From positions 86,032-150,031 of the forward strand of contig JACKOY010000008.1 in NCBI GenBank assembly GCA_024233935.1: 64,000 nucleotides of DNA, given 5' to 3'. Below are positions 52,849 through 62,425 of this stretch, piece by piece. The notes under the pieces are model-generated. The model worked only from the letters and a program-made list of their open reading frames with translations. It did not search any database and had not been told where the DNA came from. The stretch comes from Spirochaetales bacterium (GTDB taxonomy: Bacteria; Spirochaetota; Leptospiria; Leptospirales; Leptonemataceae). A program made the translations under genes and the position numbers. Position 1 is the stretch's first letter; each line of letters starts with the position of its first letter.

Positions 52849-53937
52849 TCAGACTTCCTTGCCCAGCCGCGCCCGCAGAATTTTCATGAAGGGCTCCATG
52901 CTGCGCGCCGGTATCAGCGAAATGCGAAGCCAGTCCGCATAACCGGCCGACCCCATGCCGGCCCGGACCAGAACGCCGGCCGCCTGAGCGTCCTCTAAGA
53001 TTCGCCCGGTTTGTTCGCCGGTTTCAAGATAAACGAAATTCGCTTGTGAATTCAGAAAACCGACGCCGACCGACGCCGCTAGTTTCTGAATCAGTCCGCG
53101 CGATTCGTCGATCGCCCTGACGTAATCGCCAACGCACTCCGGCCGCTCAAGCAAGGCTTCGGCGAAAAGCAGGCTGATGCTGTTGACTTCGTACATCGGT
53201 TTTATGGCGAAACACGCCCGGGCCGTTCGTTTCGAAGCTGCCAGGTATCCTATTCGCAGCCCGGCCAGCCCGAGCCCCTTCGAGAAGCTGCGCGCGACGA
53301 TCAAATTCGAATGCTCTTCGACCTGATCGATGACGCTCGCCCCCGAGAAATCGAAATATGTTTCGTCCACCAGGACCAGGCTTCCGAAAGCCGCCGCCGC
53401 CTTTACGATCTTCAGGATGTCTTCTCGGGAGATCAACGTTCCGGTGGGACTGTTGGGATTGGCCAGCACCACCAGGGAAACTGAATCGTCGAGGGCATTT
53501 AGAATCTGGTCGACTTCGATTTCCGGCGGCGCTTGATTTCGCGCCACGTACTGAACGATCTTCGCATGCACTCCGAAGATCTGACAATAAATGTCGACCA
53601 TCGCGAAGGTCGGCTCCAGGCGAATGACGGAAGCTCCTCGCGCGAAATCGCAAATTTCGAAAGCGGCTTTAATCGCTCCATCGGCCCCCGTCGTCAGAAC
53701 GAAATTTTCTTTTTTGAGGCCCGATTGCTCCGCGAGCCTGATATACAGCGGCTCCGGCTCCGGGTATACGTTGATCGTATCGACCGAGATCCGATCCCGG
53801 ATTTCGCGAATCAATCCTTCCGGATAGCCGTCTCCACGCTCGTTTTTATCGAGCCGCAGATAAGGATAGCGGCTTTCTTCGCCGGCCCGGAATCGAAAGA
53901 TGTCGGGTAGGTGCGATTTGATACGAAATTCAGTCAT
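52849..53937 (-). CDS. PLP-dependent aminotransferase, HisC-like class I/II
   Basis: The protein has 362 residues, fold type I. The PLP lysine is in ARSFSKGLGLAGLRIGYL (Lys220), with LVLANPNSPTGT and LVLVDETYFDF before it. It resembles histidinol-phosphate aminotransferases. A dedicated role in making an amino-substituted building block for the glycan is likely, because histidine genes are absent. The four-base overlap (53934-53937) links it to the FkbM gene. Confidence 0.85.
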   Translation of the reverse strand: MTEFRIKSHLPDIFRFRAGEESRYPYLRLDKNERGDGYPEGLIREIRDRISVDTINVYPEPEPLYIRLAEQSGLKKENFVLTTGADGAIKAAFEICDFARGASVIRLEPTFAMVDIYCQIFGVHAKIVQYVARNQAPPEIEVDQILNALDDSVSLVVLANPNSPTGTLISREDILKIVKAAAAFGSLVLVDETYFDFSGASVIDQVEEHSNLIVARSFSKGLGLAGLRIGYLAASKRTARACFAIKPMYEVNSISLLFAEALLERPECVGDYVRAIDESRGLIQKLAASVGVGFLNSQANFVYLETGEQTGRILEDAQAAGVLVRAGMGSAGYADWLRISLIPARSMEPFMKILRARLGKEV

Positions 53938-54803
53938 TTACCGAAAACGTAGTTGTACAGGGTCGCGAAGGGTCCGCCTTCGAACATCGCCGAGTGCTTT
54001 TTCGAAATCATTTTCAATCCGCAGGCTTCGATATCCGCCATCAATCCCCGATTGTATTCCACTTCTCTATCGTCGACCTCGATCGAAAGGCTCTTGAAAC
54101 GCGGGTCCGAGAAAGTTTTCATGCCACCCTGAATGATCTTGTTTTCAATCCCGTCAACATCGATCTTCATGAAATTCGGGAACGCGGGATTAAACATCTT
54201 AACAAATTCGTCTATTGAAAAGCCAAGCATGGCCTGACGGTAGTTGATCTCGTTCACATGATCTCCGGCCTTAACCTGTTCGACCGATTCCCCGAAGTGA
54301 CCCATCGCGCCCCCCGGCTGCAGGCTGCCCATATTGAACAAAGCCGCTTCCGAGCGATTGCTGAAAGCGATCGCATACGGCATGACGCGTTCATCGAATC
54401 GGTTCAGATGAATATTCCGCGTGAGAATAAAATAGTTAACGGGCGCCGGTTCAAAGGCCAGCACCGTGAGATTTGTCCGCGCCGCGGCGTATATAGAATA
54501 CAAACCAATGTTAGCCCCGACGTCCCATAAAACGCCTTCTCCGAGACCTTCGATCCATTCCAGCGTTTCCGGTTCTTTGGTTCGCAAGGTGTCGTAGCGC
54601 CATTGAGTGACGCTGCCGAACGGGTAAGCCTTCAACGTCTTTCCCGCTCCAACGTCGAGATCGATTGCTCCGATGATCTCGTCCGGATCCTGACGCGCTC
54701 GATATTCGCCGATATTCAGTTTAAATTCCAGATAACGCCGTACGGTTTCGGACCGAGTTAATATTTCGAGAAGTTTCTTTACAATAAATTTCATTGGCTT
54801 CAC
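53934..54803 (-). CDS. FkbM-family methyltransferase
   Basis: The protein has 289 residues. SAM site LWDVGANIGLYSIYAA, then VLAFEPAPVNYFILTRNI, and NFMKIDVDGIENKIIQGG, the last typical for FkbM. Probably O-methylates a sugar in the polysaccharide. Ends where the aminotransferase begins; 10 bases separate it from the radical SAM gene upstream. Confidence 0.88.
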   Translation of the reverse strand: MKPMKFIVKKLLEILTRSETVRRYLEFKLNIGEYRARQDPDEIIGAIDLDVGAGKTLKAYPFGSVTQWRYDTLRTKEPETLEWIEGLGEGVLWDVGANIGLYSIYAAARTNLTVLAFEPAPVNYFILTRNIHLNRFDERVMPYAIAFSNRSEAALFNMGSLQPGGAMGHFGESVEQVKAGDHVNEINYRQAMLGFSIDEFVKMFNPAFPNFMKIDVDGIENKIIQGGMKTFSDPRFKSLSIEVDDREVEYNRGLMADIEACGLKMISKKHSAMFEGGPFATLYNYVFGK

Positions 54804-54813
54804 TTTCTATGAT

Positions 54814-55995
54814 TCAAACCACCGAGCAACGTTTGCAGGGTTCCACGATCTGCCGGCCCTGATTCAGATGAGCGTTGCGCAAAGCCTGGTAGCGATCCGA
54901 AGTCCACAATCGCGAGATTCCTTCCCGCGCGTTGCCGACCTGCAGCGTCGAACGGTAATCGGTGTCACAGGGATTGGTCAGTCCGTCGTGCCAGACGAAC
55001 ATGCGCCGCCAGAGATCCGAACACGGTTTTTCAATGCCGTTCTTCTCGACTTCGTAGATATTCTCCCAGGGATTGTAGTTCACGAAAGCGATCTGATCGA
55101 CCATATCGCCCCAGACTTTTTCCATCGAATCGATGTCCTGTTTGTCGGAAACTTTCACGCCGGAAACCCGGGTGATGATACGCTCGTTCGAATATTCTTT
55201 CGCCCGAATCGTGCTGAACAGATCGATGTTTTTTAAGACGCGGTCCAGTTTCCCGTTCACCCGCAGCTGACTGTAGAGCGGCTCTTCGGCGGCGTCGGCC
55301 GAGAAGACGACGGTTTTCACGCCGCCGCTTAAGATCGCGTGAATATTCTTTTCGGTGAGCAGAGACGCGTTAGTATTCAGCTTGAGGTTCAAGAATTTGC
55401 CCCGGCTGTATTCCATCATGCCGGCGAAGTCGCGGCACATGAGGGGTTCGCCGCGCGAAGCGAGCGATAGAAATTCGATATGGCCTTCCGCCTGATCGAC
55501 GACCGCTTTAAAGAGGTCGAGACTCATCTGGCCCATGGCCGGATTGGATTTCTGAAAATACTGCAGGTCGGTCTGATAACAGAAGACGCAGCGAAAATTA
55601 CACAGCGCCGAAGGTTCGATTTGTAAATAAGGCGGGTATTCATCGAGAGACTTAAGTTGCGGGAAGGCGTCGTAACGATACCGATGATAGAAATAGCGCA
55701 ACAGTTCTTCGTCGGAGTAAGTCTCCATCTCCTCCGCGATAAACTGGGTAATCCGAAACAGCGCCGTATCGCCGGCTGAATTCAGATCGTTCTTCGCCGC
55801 TTCGAGCACGTCGCGAAAATTCGCTTTCGCGGCGACGGAATGCGTGGTCGTCAGTGCTCCGCCGGCCCATTCCGAAAGCACCCGCTTCGCCCGGTCAGTC
55901 TGGTACTGCAGCACGCCTTCGCGACGCGTTTTGAAATTCTTGAAGCTGTGGTGCTTCTCGTATTTCTGCGCCTGTATTCCGTCCGGGTTTTCCAT
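54814..55995 (-). CDS. Radical SAM protein with C-terminal cysteine cluster
   Basis: The protein has 393 residues. CNFRCVFC (Cys132, Cys136, Cys139) binds the 4Fe-4S cluster for S-adenosylmethionine cleavage; the C-terminal cysteines (CDTDY, and CKRCSVV at the end) suggest a SPASM-like auxiliary cluster. About 120 residues precede the core, with no known domain. Target unknown; the locus suggests a carbohydrate or lipid-linked intermediate. Confidence 0.85.
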   Translation of the reverse strand: MENPDGIQAQKYEKHHSFKNFKTRREGVLQYQTDRAKRVLSEWAGGALTTTHSVAAKANFRDVLEAAKNDLNSAGDTALFRITQFIAEEMETYSDEELLRYFYHRYRYDAFPQLKSLDEYPPYLQIEPSALCNFRCVFCYQTDLQYFQKSNPAMGQMSLDLFKAVVDQAEGHIEFLSLASRGEPLMCRDFAGMMEYSRGKFLNLKLNTNASLLTEKNIHAILSGGVKTVVFSADAAEEPLYSQLRVNGKLDRVLKNIDLFSTIRAKEYSNERIITRVSGVKVSDKQDIDSMEKVWGDMVDQIAFVNYNPWENIYEVEKNGIEKPCSDLWRRMFVWHDGLTNPCDTDYRSTLQVGNAREGISRLWTSDRYQALRNAHLNQGRQIVEPCKRCSVV

Positions 55996-56079
55996 ATTCG
56001 CCTGATTGTTCGTGCTGATTGCGCCGCTTCGCTCCGGGACTCTTTCTCCGGAATGCAGCCTCGTTGATGACTTAAAATT

Positions 56080-56814
56080 CTACCCGCGACCGCCGTATTT
56101 TTTCAGCCACCACTCGACGACCGGAATCTGCCATTCATAGTCCACGTCGCAGCCGGCTTCCTGATCCAGCGGGTAAATGCGCCGGCCCATCCATTTTTGC
56201 GGGAGCATTCCGTTGTCCAGATCGTCGAGGTTTCCGGGACGAATGATGCTGAGACCCATGTCGGCGAAGAGCACGTCGCCCTGGGAATCGCGATCGCAGT
56301 TCAGGGTTTTCGGGTCGCCGAAAGTTTCGAAAGGCACGAAGGGTTGCAGCAGTCCTTCCGCGTCGCGTTTGCGGGCCCGCAGGGGCGACCACATATTGTA
56401 TCGCGAAACGGTTACCGCAGAATCGTAATCGGGGTGTTCTCGAAGCACGCGCACGCCTTTCGAAACCGTTTCGGGAGTGATCGTCGCCGCGTTGCAGAAC
56501 AGCAAAACGACCTGTTCAATTTCGACGCCGGGGTTGCGCTGGCGGATCACTTCGAGCCCGTGCTGATAGGCGTGCTCGCCGAGAGCTTCTTTCGTCGCCA
56601 GATGCGGCGGCCGTTCGATCACCTCGACGTCGTTTTCGCGGGCGATGCGCATCAGTTCGGGGTCGTCGGTCGAAAGATAAACGCGATCCACTTCCGGCGT
56701 GCGCTTCGCGACGTCCATGGGATACCAGGCGAGTGGACGGCCGAGAACTTCGGAGGTGTTCTTTCCAGGAAATCCGATGCTGCCTTTTCGGCCTAACAAT
56801 AAAGCGGGGATCAT
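56080..56814 (-). CDS. CMP-sugar cytidylyltransferase-like protein (NeuA/PseF-type)
   Basis: The protein has 244 residues. The start IPALLLGRKGSIGFPGKNTSEVLGRPL is close to the NTP-binding motif of CMP-nonulosonate synthetases, followed by DRVYLSTDDPELM. It would activate a nonulosonic acid, such as pseudaminic acid made by PseI, as the CMP-sugar. The C-terminal half (PLDQEAGCDVDYEWQIPVVEWWL) matches the family end. The alternative is a general cytidylyltransferase for another acidic sugar. Confidence 0.75.
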   Translation of the reverse strand: MIPALLLGRKGSIGFPGKNTSEVLGRPLAWYPMDVAKRTPEVDRVYLSTDDPELMRIARENDVEVIERPPHLATKEALGEHAYQHGLEVIRQRNPGVEIEQVVLLFCNAATITPETVSKGVRVLREHPDYDSAVTVSRYNMWSPLRARKRDAEGLLQPFVPFETFGDPKTLNCDRDSQGDVLFADMGLSIIRPGNLDDLDNGMLPQKWMGRRIYPLDQEAGCDVDYEWQIPVVEWWLKKYGGRG

Positions 56815-56820
56815 TGACTT

Positions 56821-57711
56821 TTATACCTTTTGAATGGCGCCGCGCTCACTCATATCGGCCATGCATTCGATCAGGCCCTGACCCATATCCGTGAAAATAT
56901 CAGGGGCGAATTTTTCGCCGACTTTGGGAACGAAACTATAGGGCGTGATCTTGTAGTGATCGGAGTCGGGTTTAGGGTCGAAAATCAATTCGACGGGCTT
57001 ACCCAGAATTTCGCGGATCATTTCGAGCATATGCTGTACGGGCAGCGCCTGGTGACCGGTGATGACGAATCGTTTGTTGCGATACTCCGGTTCAAGTACG
57101 CGCGCTGAGACCTTCGCCGCGTCCCGCACGTGAATATATTCTCGAATCTCGTCGCCCTTGCCGTTGATGACGATTCTGCTTTCGTTCATGGCCTGTTGAA
57201 TATAACGATAGATCGAGTTCCGTTCGTCCGCGCGCGGCCCGTACAGAGAACCGTACCGTAGAATAGTGTACGCCAGACCGTATTTTCGATTGTATTCTTC
57301 GATGTAAATCTCGGCGGCCTGTTTGCTGCAGCGATAAAAACCGCCGGACTCGGAAAAAACGTAGATCGTACTCGCGTATACGAAGTGCTGCACACCGGCC
57401 TTCACGCAGGCTTCGATGATATTCAGATTGCCGATCAGGTTCAGCTCCGTGGTTCGCACGGGATCCGTTGAAGCCGAATCCAGATCCGCGTGCCCCGCGA
57501 AATTATAAACCGCCGCGGCGCCGGCCACGGCTCGTTCGACGCTGTCGCGATTCAGAATATCGCCCTGGATCGTTTCCATTTCCCGGGAGGCGTACGCCGA
57601 CGGCGCCAGATCGAATACGCTGACTTCGTGTCCGTAGCTCAAGAGTTTGTCGGCGACGTGAGAGCCGAGAAAACCCGCCCCTCCAAATACTACGACTCTG
57701 GATTTTTTCAT
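56821..57711 (-). CDS. NAD-dependent epimerase/dehydratase family protein
   Basis: The protein has 296 residues, SDR-E family. VFGGAGFLGSHVADKL for NAD, VYNFAGHADLDSA, FYRCSKQAAEIYIEEYNRK (Tyr-x3-Lys variant, with Cys-Ser before Lys) and VRDAAKVSARVL. The sugar nucleotide is unknown. Six bases upstream of the cytidylyltransferase. Confidence 0.8.
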   Translation of the reverse strand: MKKSRVVVFGGAGFLGSHVADKLLSYGHEVSVFDLAPSAYASREMETIQGDILNRDSVERAVAGAAAVYNFAGHADLDSASTDPVRTTELNLIGNLNIIEACVKAGVQHFVYASTIYVFSESGGFYRCSKQAAEIYIEEYNRKYGLAYTILRYGSLYGPRADERNSIYRYIQQAMNESRIVINGKGDEIREYIHVRDAAKVSARVLEPEYRNKRFVITGHQALPVQHMLEMIREILGKPVELIFDPKPDSDHYKITPYSFVPKVGEKFAPDIFTDMGQGLIECMADMSERGAIQKV

Positions 57712-57801
57712 GAAACGATCTTTGCTGGCACCCGGTCCATCGGACGGGGTTTCGTCGGCGCGGCGTTGATTGAACCCCGTGCAATGCGGGGCGCCGCTTT
57801 A

Positions 57802-58764
57802 TTAGACCCGGTTCGCGACGGTTTCCGACATACGGAATTCTCGCCCGACTTCGTCGTCCTCGCGTGGCATCAGATATTTGCTGCCTGTGACCCGGGCGCA
57901 ATTCTTACAGACTTCCGGATAATCCCTTTCGGCGAAGCGCCGGCGAAACTCCTGAAAGCTTTCGTTGTACCAGATTTCGTCCAGATGGGCGTCCAGAACT
58001 GATCCCAGATCCGACAGCGTGGTCAAATCATAACAGCATGCTACGACCGTTCCGCTGGCGCGCACGCTAATAGTGTCAGTGAGCAGGTCGCAGCTGGTCG
58101 CGGTATTCGGACTGGAGTCATCCCACAGACGGTCGTAGCCGCGTTCCGGCTGACCGGCCGGCCACTGCACCGCCCAGACCGCCTTCCATTGAATCGTGTC
58201 GGAGTAGCGCTCGAAATCCCGACTGATGTATTCCGGAATCGGCGGCTCGCCCACGTCTTTCCCCATCGTTACGAACTGGGTCGTGGAAACTGCCACTTCG
58301 ATCGAACTGCCGGCCGCTTTGCGCATGTCGAGAAAGCGCAGGACGTTGTCGCGCACTTGAAAGTACTCCGCGTTTCGTCGCACCCGATCGTTTTCTTCCG
58401 GCGATTGGCCGTCCATCGAAAACTCGATCGCGTCCAGCCCCGACTCTAACAATTCCGCTCCGACCTTTTCGGTCAGCATCATGCCGTTGCTCACGGTTTT
58501 TACGAAGGGAATGCCGATTGCTTTCACCCGGCGAACCATTTCCGGGAAACGTTTGTTCAGGAGCGGCTCGCCGCCGTGATACATCACCACGACCCGAATC
58601 TTCTCCCGGTTTCGTTCGAGCCCTTGCAGCACGCGTTCGAATACCTCTTCGGGCATGACTTCGCGCACCATCTTCACGACGCCTGTCGGGCAGTGCGAAC
58701 ATTTCAGATTGCAAGCGCTCGCCGGCTCGATGCGTACCACGGGGGGAAAATCGTATACTGCCAT
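57802..58764 (-). CDS. Radical SAM/SPASM-domain protein
   Basis: The protein has 320 residues. CNLKCSHC (Cys18, Cys22, Cys25) is the radical SAM site; YHGGEPLLN and VSNGMML are classical core motifs. The C-terminus has VACCYDLTTLSDLGS and CKNCARV, a SPASM-like cysteine set for extra 4Fe-4S clusters. Such enzymes modify peptides, nucleotides or sugars; the setting points to surface glycan or glycolipid chemistry. Confidence 0.88.
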   Translation of the reverse strand: MAVYDFPPVVRIEPASACNLKCSHCPTGVVKMVREVMPEEVFERVLQGLERNREKIRVVVMYHGGEPLLNKRFPEMVRRVKAIGIPFVKTVSNGMMLTEKVGAELLESGLDAIEFSMDGQSPEENDRVRRNAEYFQVRDNVLRFLDMRKAAGSSIEVAVSTTQFVTMGKDVGEPPIPEYISRDFERYSDTIQWKAVWAVQWPAGQPERGYDRLWDDSSPNTATSCDLLTDTISVRASGTVVACCYDLTTLSDLGSVLDAHLDEIWYNESFQEFRRRFAERDYPEVCKNCARVTGSKYLMPREDDEVGREFRMSETVANRV

Positions 58765-58845
58765 AGTCCAATCAGCCTCTTGTTGAGTCGCGCGACCGCC
58801 TCCCGGTGGAGGCGGCTTCCGGCCAGGGCCCGGTTTGCGAGCGAC

Positions 58846-60414
58846 TCAGGAATTCTTATTCGAGGCGTCTTTCTTCGCTTTCGCAACCGTTCCGGTTCCG
58901 AGATCCATATCGAAAACCGCCTGGCTGTAGTTAAATGAGAAATCGTTCTCGTTGCGTTCGACGTTCTCCGGGTCCAGGGGCTTGCGCGTGGAGCCGATGG
59001 CCGTTTTATTCGTATGCTTTCGATAGCCGCCCGTGCGAATAAAACGTTTTTCGTCGAGGCCCAGAGCCAGCTTCTCGTTCAATTCTCGGGCTCCGCTCTT
59101 GATCTCCGCCATGATCTCGTCATTCGAGAGCTTCGTCATGTTCAGCGTGATGTCCTGCCGTTCGGTAATCGAGTCCAGGTATGCGTTTTCGTCGGTAATC
59201 AAACCGTTGTTTTTCGCGTACTCATACATGCCGGTGTAGGGCAGCGGCATGAGGAAGCCGATGCTCGGATAGATACCGGCTTCCAGGCACATATTGAAGG
59301 TTTTCTGAATCGTTTCTTTCGTTTCGATGGGATAACCGAAGACCACGCTGTTCGAGCAGGTGATGCCCACCTCTTTCATGATCCGCACCTGTTCGTAGAA
59401 ATAATCCGCCTGGATCTTCTTATTCATCATCTCCAGAATTTCCTGATCGCCGGATTCCAGAGAGAAGCCGACCGCCAGACATCCGGACTCGCGCATCTTT
59501 TGCGCGATGCGCATCTTCTTTTCGGGAGTGAAACGCGGATTGCCGAAGAGGTCGATGCGAATCGCACAGTTCCAGTTGAATTTCAGACCGGACTCAAGAA
59601 TCGCGTCACAGAGTTTTTCCACCTGGGTCAGCGAAGCGAAACTCAAATCGTCCCAGAAATTGATATAGGTCGCGCCGTACTTCTCGATATTGCGCCTGAT
59701 TTCCTTGAGGATCGATTCGGAAGAACGGTGGCGATAGGGATCGTCCCAGTAAACGTAGTGACAAAAAGTACACTTAAAGGCGCAGCCCCGGGCGGTGGCG
59801 ACGGGCATTACGCGCGGCGGATTGTCTTCGTCGAAGGCCAGGCCCTCCGCGCCGGCGTGATCCGATTTTTCGAAGTACTTGTCCACTTCCAGCAGATCCC
59901 AGTTGACCAGCGGCAGGTCGTCGATCTTGCAGGCTTTGCGTTTCGCGGTCTGGATGAATTTTCCGTTTTCGTTAATAAAGGCGATGCCCTCTATTTCTTT
60001 GAGCTCGCCCGCGCCGTCCCGGTAGTAGTTCATAACGTCCAGGCAGGCGTATTCGCCTTCGCCGATGATGACCACGTCCGCCTTCGAATTGCGCAAAAAT
60101 ACTTCCGGCGCGGAACCGCCGACCGAATTCCCCACTATGATTTTCGTTTCGGGATGGTATTGCTTGATAATTCTGGTCAGCCATTTCATCCACTTGTAAT
60201 GCGTGACGATGCTGCCGGTCAAAATCACGTCGTACTGGTTCTCTGCGACGTAATTCTCGACGAACTCGTCGTCGTAATCGTTGATATCCACATCCAGGAC
60301 GTCGAATTTATAGCCGTTCTCGTCGAGAAAGGTCATTACGGAGGCGATGCCCACCGGCAAAAACTTGGTCGGCGAATTTCTCCGCAAGCTGGGAATTACA
60401 AACAAAACCTTCAT
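58846..60414 (-). CDS. B12-binding-domain radical SAM enzyme
   Basis: The protein has 522 residues. Residues about 1-130 form a cobalamin-binding-like domain (VIPSLRRNSPTKFLPVGIAS, then VGNSVGGSAPEVFL), though the classical DxHxxG B12 motif is missing. CAFKCTFC (Cys211, Cys215, Cys218) is the radical SAM site, with FWDDLSFASL and VGFSLESGDQEIL. This class includes methyltransferases and ring-forming enzymes. The tail of about 80 residues is lysine- and asparagine-rich. Confidence 0.88.
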   Translation of the reverse strand: MKVLFVIPSLRRNSPTKFLPVGIASVMTFLDENGYKFDVLDVDINDYDDEFVENYVAENQYDVILTGSIVTHYKWMKWLTRIIKQYHPETKIIVGNSVGGSAPEVFLRNSKADVVIIGEGEYACLDVMNYYRDGAGELKEIEGIAFINENGKFIQTAKRKACKIDDLPLVNWDLLEVDKYFEKSDHAGAEGLAFDEDNPPRVMPVATARGCAFKCTFCHYVYWDDPYRHRSSESILKEIRRNIEKYGATYINFWDDLSFASLTQVEKLCDAILESGLKFNWNCAIRIDLFGNPRFTPEKKMRIAQKMRESGCLAVGFSLESGDQEILEMMNKKIQADYFYEQVRIMKEVGITCSNSVVFGYPIETKETIQKTFNMCLEAGIYPSIGFLMPLPYTGMYEYAKNNGLITDENAYLDSITERQDITLNMTKLSNDEIMAEIKSGARELNEKLALGLDEKRFIRTGGYRKHTNKTAIGSTRKPLDPENVERNENDFSFNYSQAVFDMDLGTGTVAKAKKDASNKNS

Positions 60415-60513
60415 CAGATGCTCCTGTACCGCATTTCAGGTGGCGCGATCTCCACTATCTTTCTGACTAAAACAATAACATTCAGTCAAAGAATCGTTGC
60501 ACGATTCTTAACT

Positions 60514-62349
60514 TCACTTTTTGAGCCGTTCGGCTTTCGAAGAGGGTTTTTCGCCCAATTGCTCTTTAAAAAAACGAATCCAGTCAAGTGGGCCGCCCTC
60601 TAAATCGCAAGCGTCCTCCACGTACTTCTTTCGGGCTGCGATGACCTGCGGTTCGTTCCACCATTTCATCGGATCTTCCCAGACGCGGCTCGCGTGCCGG
60701 GCCGCCGCCTGCGGATCCGTATGAACAATGCCGGCCTTCGACATCACGTCAATCAATTCCGCCGCTCGGGGGATGACTTCCCAGTAGCGACTCGGATAGA
60801 CCAGCAGGACCGGAATCCCCGAAGCCATGGCCTCTGAAAGGTTGCTTCCCGGATAGGTACAGACGACCAGCCGGGATTGTCGCAGGATGCTGTAATAATC
60901 CGAAACCTGATCGACTTTTTCCGGACCAAATACGTCCGAATAGCGATCCCCCGTCTCCCAGCCCATATTCGGATAGGGCTTCACCAATAGATCAGACGAA
61001 GCTTTTTCGTCGAGGGCCGCGATAAAATCCCGGGTATGCTCGAAGGCCTTCAGGACGAGCGGTCCCATGGCGCAGGTTTCGACCCGGTAGGTGTAACGCG
61101 TGAGTTCCACTCCGATAACGGTCAAATACTTCGCTTCCGGAGAGTACCAGGCGGGCAACGGCTTATTCGGCGGCAGTCGCCTCTGATTGTCGTAGTATTC
61201 TCTAAACCAGGTCAACAGCTTATGCGATGATTTTTCTTCATGATGAAAGAGCCACAGGCCGATCGGAAATCCGCCGCCGTGAGTCAGGATAAAATATTTC
61301 GCGCCGGCTTTGATTTTCTCCGCCGTCCAGACCTTGAAGGGGTCGCTGGCGAAATGGGCGTTGGCGGTAGCGATGATTTCGGCTTCGATCGGAATACTCT
61401 TTAGATATTCCCGCATGCCTTCGAAACCTTCGATATATATCGCCGGAAAATCTCTGAAGATGTACTTCGCGCAGAATTTCTCAAATTCGTTTCGCGCGTC
61501 GAAGTCTAAAGGCTTCTCGCGCGCGCTCGAATTCGCCGCACCCTGATACTCGAATTCAAATCCCGGAAATCCCAGCAGCGAACTCTGCTTCAGGGCCCGA
61601 CTGATTTTGGCGATGACCTGCGGAGCGAAATACGCGTGATACAAAAAGACGCGGACTTTCTTCGAGCCCAGCACATAACGCGCGCGAATTAAAAAATCCC
61701 GGGTGCCGTAAATCGTTCTCACGATCAGCCGCTTCAACAGCGAAACCGGACGGGTCTTGCGCGGAATCGCGGCGAAGACTTCCGGCTCTTCGCCGCTGCG
61801 ATCTACTTTCGCGCTCACGCCTGTATCGGGAAGATATTCAATCCGATTCGCGTACGCGTAGTCGAGAATACGTTGGAACATCTTCGCGTTCCATTCGTCG
61901 GCGGCAACCAGCGTATAGTGATCGTTGTGATCCCAGGCGATTTCCAGTTCGCCTTCGATACGACGGGTCACGTACGAAACATCACCGCGCTCAAAGACCA
62001 GACGCAGAGTTTCCCAGCGGTCGAAGAGCACCGCCACGTAGCTCATAAGCCAGGTTCCGAGAACGATGCGCCAGTAGCCGGTATCTTCGTTTTTGCCGTG
62101 GATCGCGTTCAGACGCGCGCTCAGAGCGACCAGAATGCGTTCATACAGATCTTCGAGCTCGTGATAATTTCGCGCCAGCTTCTCGCGATCTTCCCAGTGG
62201 TATTCAAGGACTTCGTGGTCCAGTCGCGACCACACCTGGCGACGGCTGTAGATCCGGCACCACTCGCCGGCGAATAGAGTCGGCCACTCATCGCCCCAGG
62301 TGGATTCCAGCGCGGTCGTAACGAGCAGCGTTTTTCTGACTTCGGACAT
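60514..62349 (-). CDS. LIC12162-family putative transferase
   Basis: The protein has 611 residues from the ATG at 62349 (an ATG at 62367 is also in frame). It matches the LIC12162 family (TIGR04331 type), known from Leptospira surface polysaccharide loci and other bacteria: RKTLLVTTALESTWGDEWP, then LFAGEWCRIY, and YFILTHGGGFPIGLW near residue 355. Late TYPGSNLSEAMASGIPVLL resembles the donor site of GT-B enzymes. The true reaction is not known; a nonulosonate-related transferase is plausible because pseI follows. Confidence 0.85.
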   Translation of the reverse strand: MSEVRKTLLVTTALESTWGDEWPTLFAGEWCRIYSRRQVWSRLDHEVLEYHWEDREKLARNYHELEDLYERILVALSARLNAIHGKNEDTGYWRIVLGTWLMSYVAVLFDRWETLRLVFERGDVSYVTRRIEGELEIAWDHNDHYTLVAADEWNAKMFQRILDYAYANRIEYLPDTGVSAKVDRSGEEPEVFAAIPRKTRPVSLLKRLIVRTIYGTRDFLIRARYVLGSKKVRVFLYHAYFAPQVIAKISRALKQSSLLGFPGFEFEYQGAANSSAREKPLDFDARNEFEKFCAKYIFRDFPAIYIEGFEGMREYLKSIPIEAEIIATANAHFASDPFKVWTAEKIKAGAKYFILTHGGGFPIGLWLFHHEEKSSHKLLTWFREYYDNQRRLPPNKPLPAWYSPEAKYLTVIGVELTRYTYRVETCAMGPLVLKAFEHTRDFIAALDEKASSDLLVKPYPNMGWETGDRYSDVFGPEKVDQVSDYYSILRQSRLVVCTYPGSNLSEAMASGIPVLLVYPSRYWEVIPRAAELIDVMSKAGIVHTDPQAAARHASRVWEDPMKWWNEPQVIAARKKYVEDACDLEGGPLDWIRFFKEQLGEKPSSKAERLKK

Positions 62350-62425
62350 TCTTCTTCGATGAAACAATCTTAAGCTAAAGCGATTGTGGAGGCGATTGAG
62401 TTCAGGCCGGCCGTCGACCGTCGTT

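Noticed and set aside
59014..60603. Plus-strand open frame of 529 codons
   Set aside because: It lies antisense to the well-supported B12-type radical SAM gene; its translation is rich in His, Val, Phe and Arg and has no domain. Such shadows are common in this codon usage.
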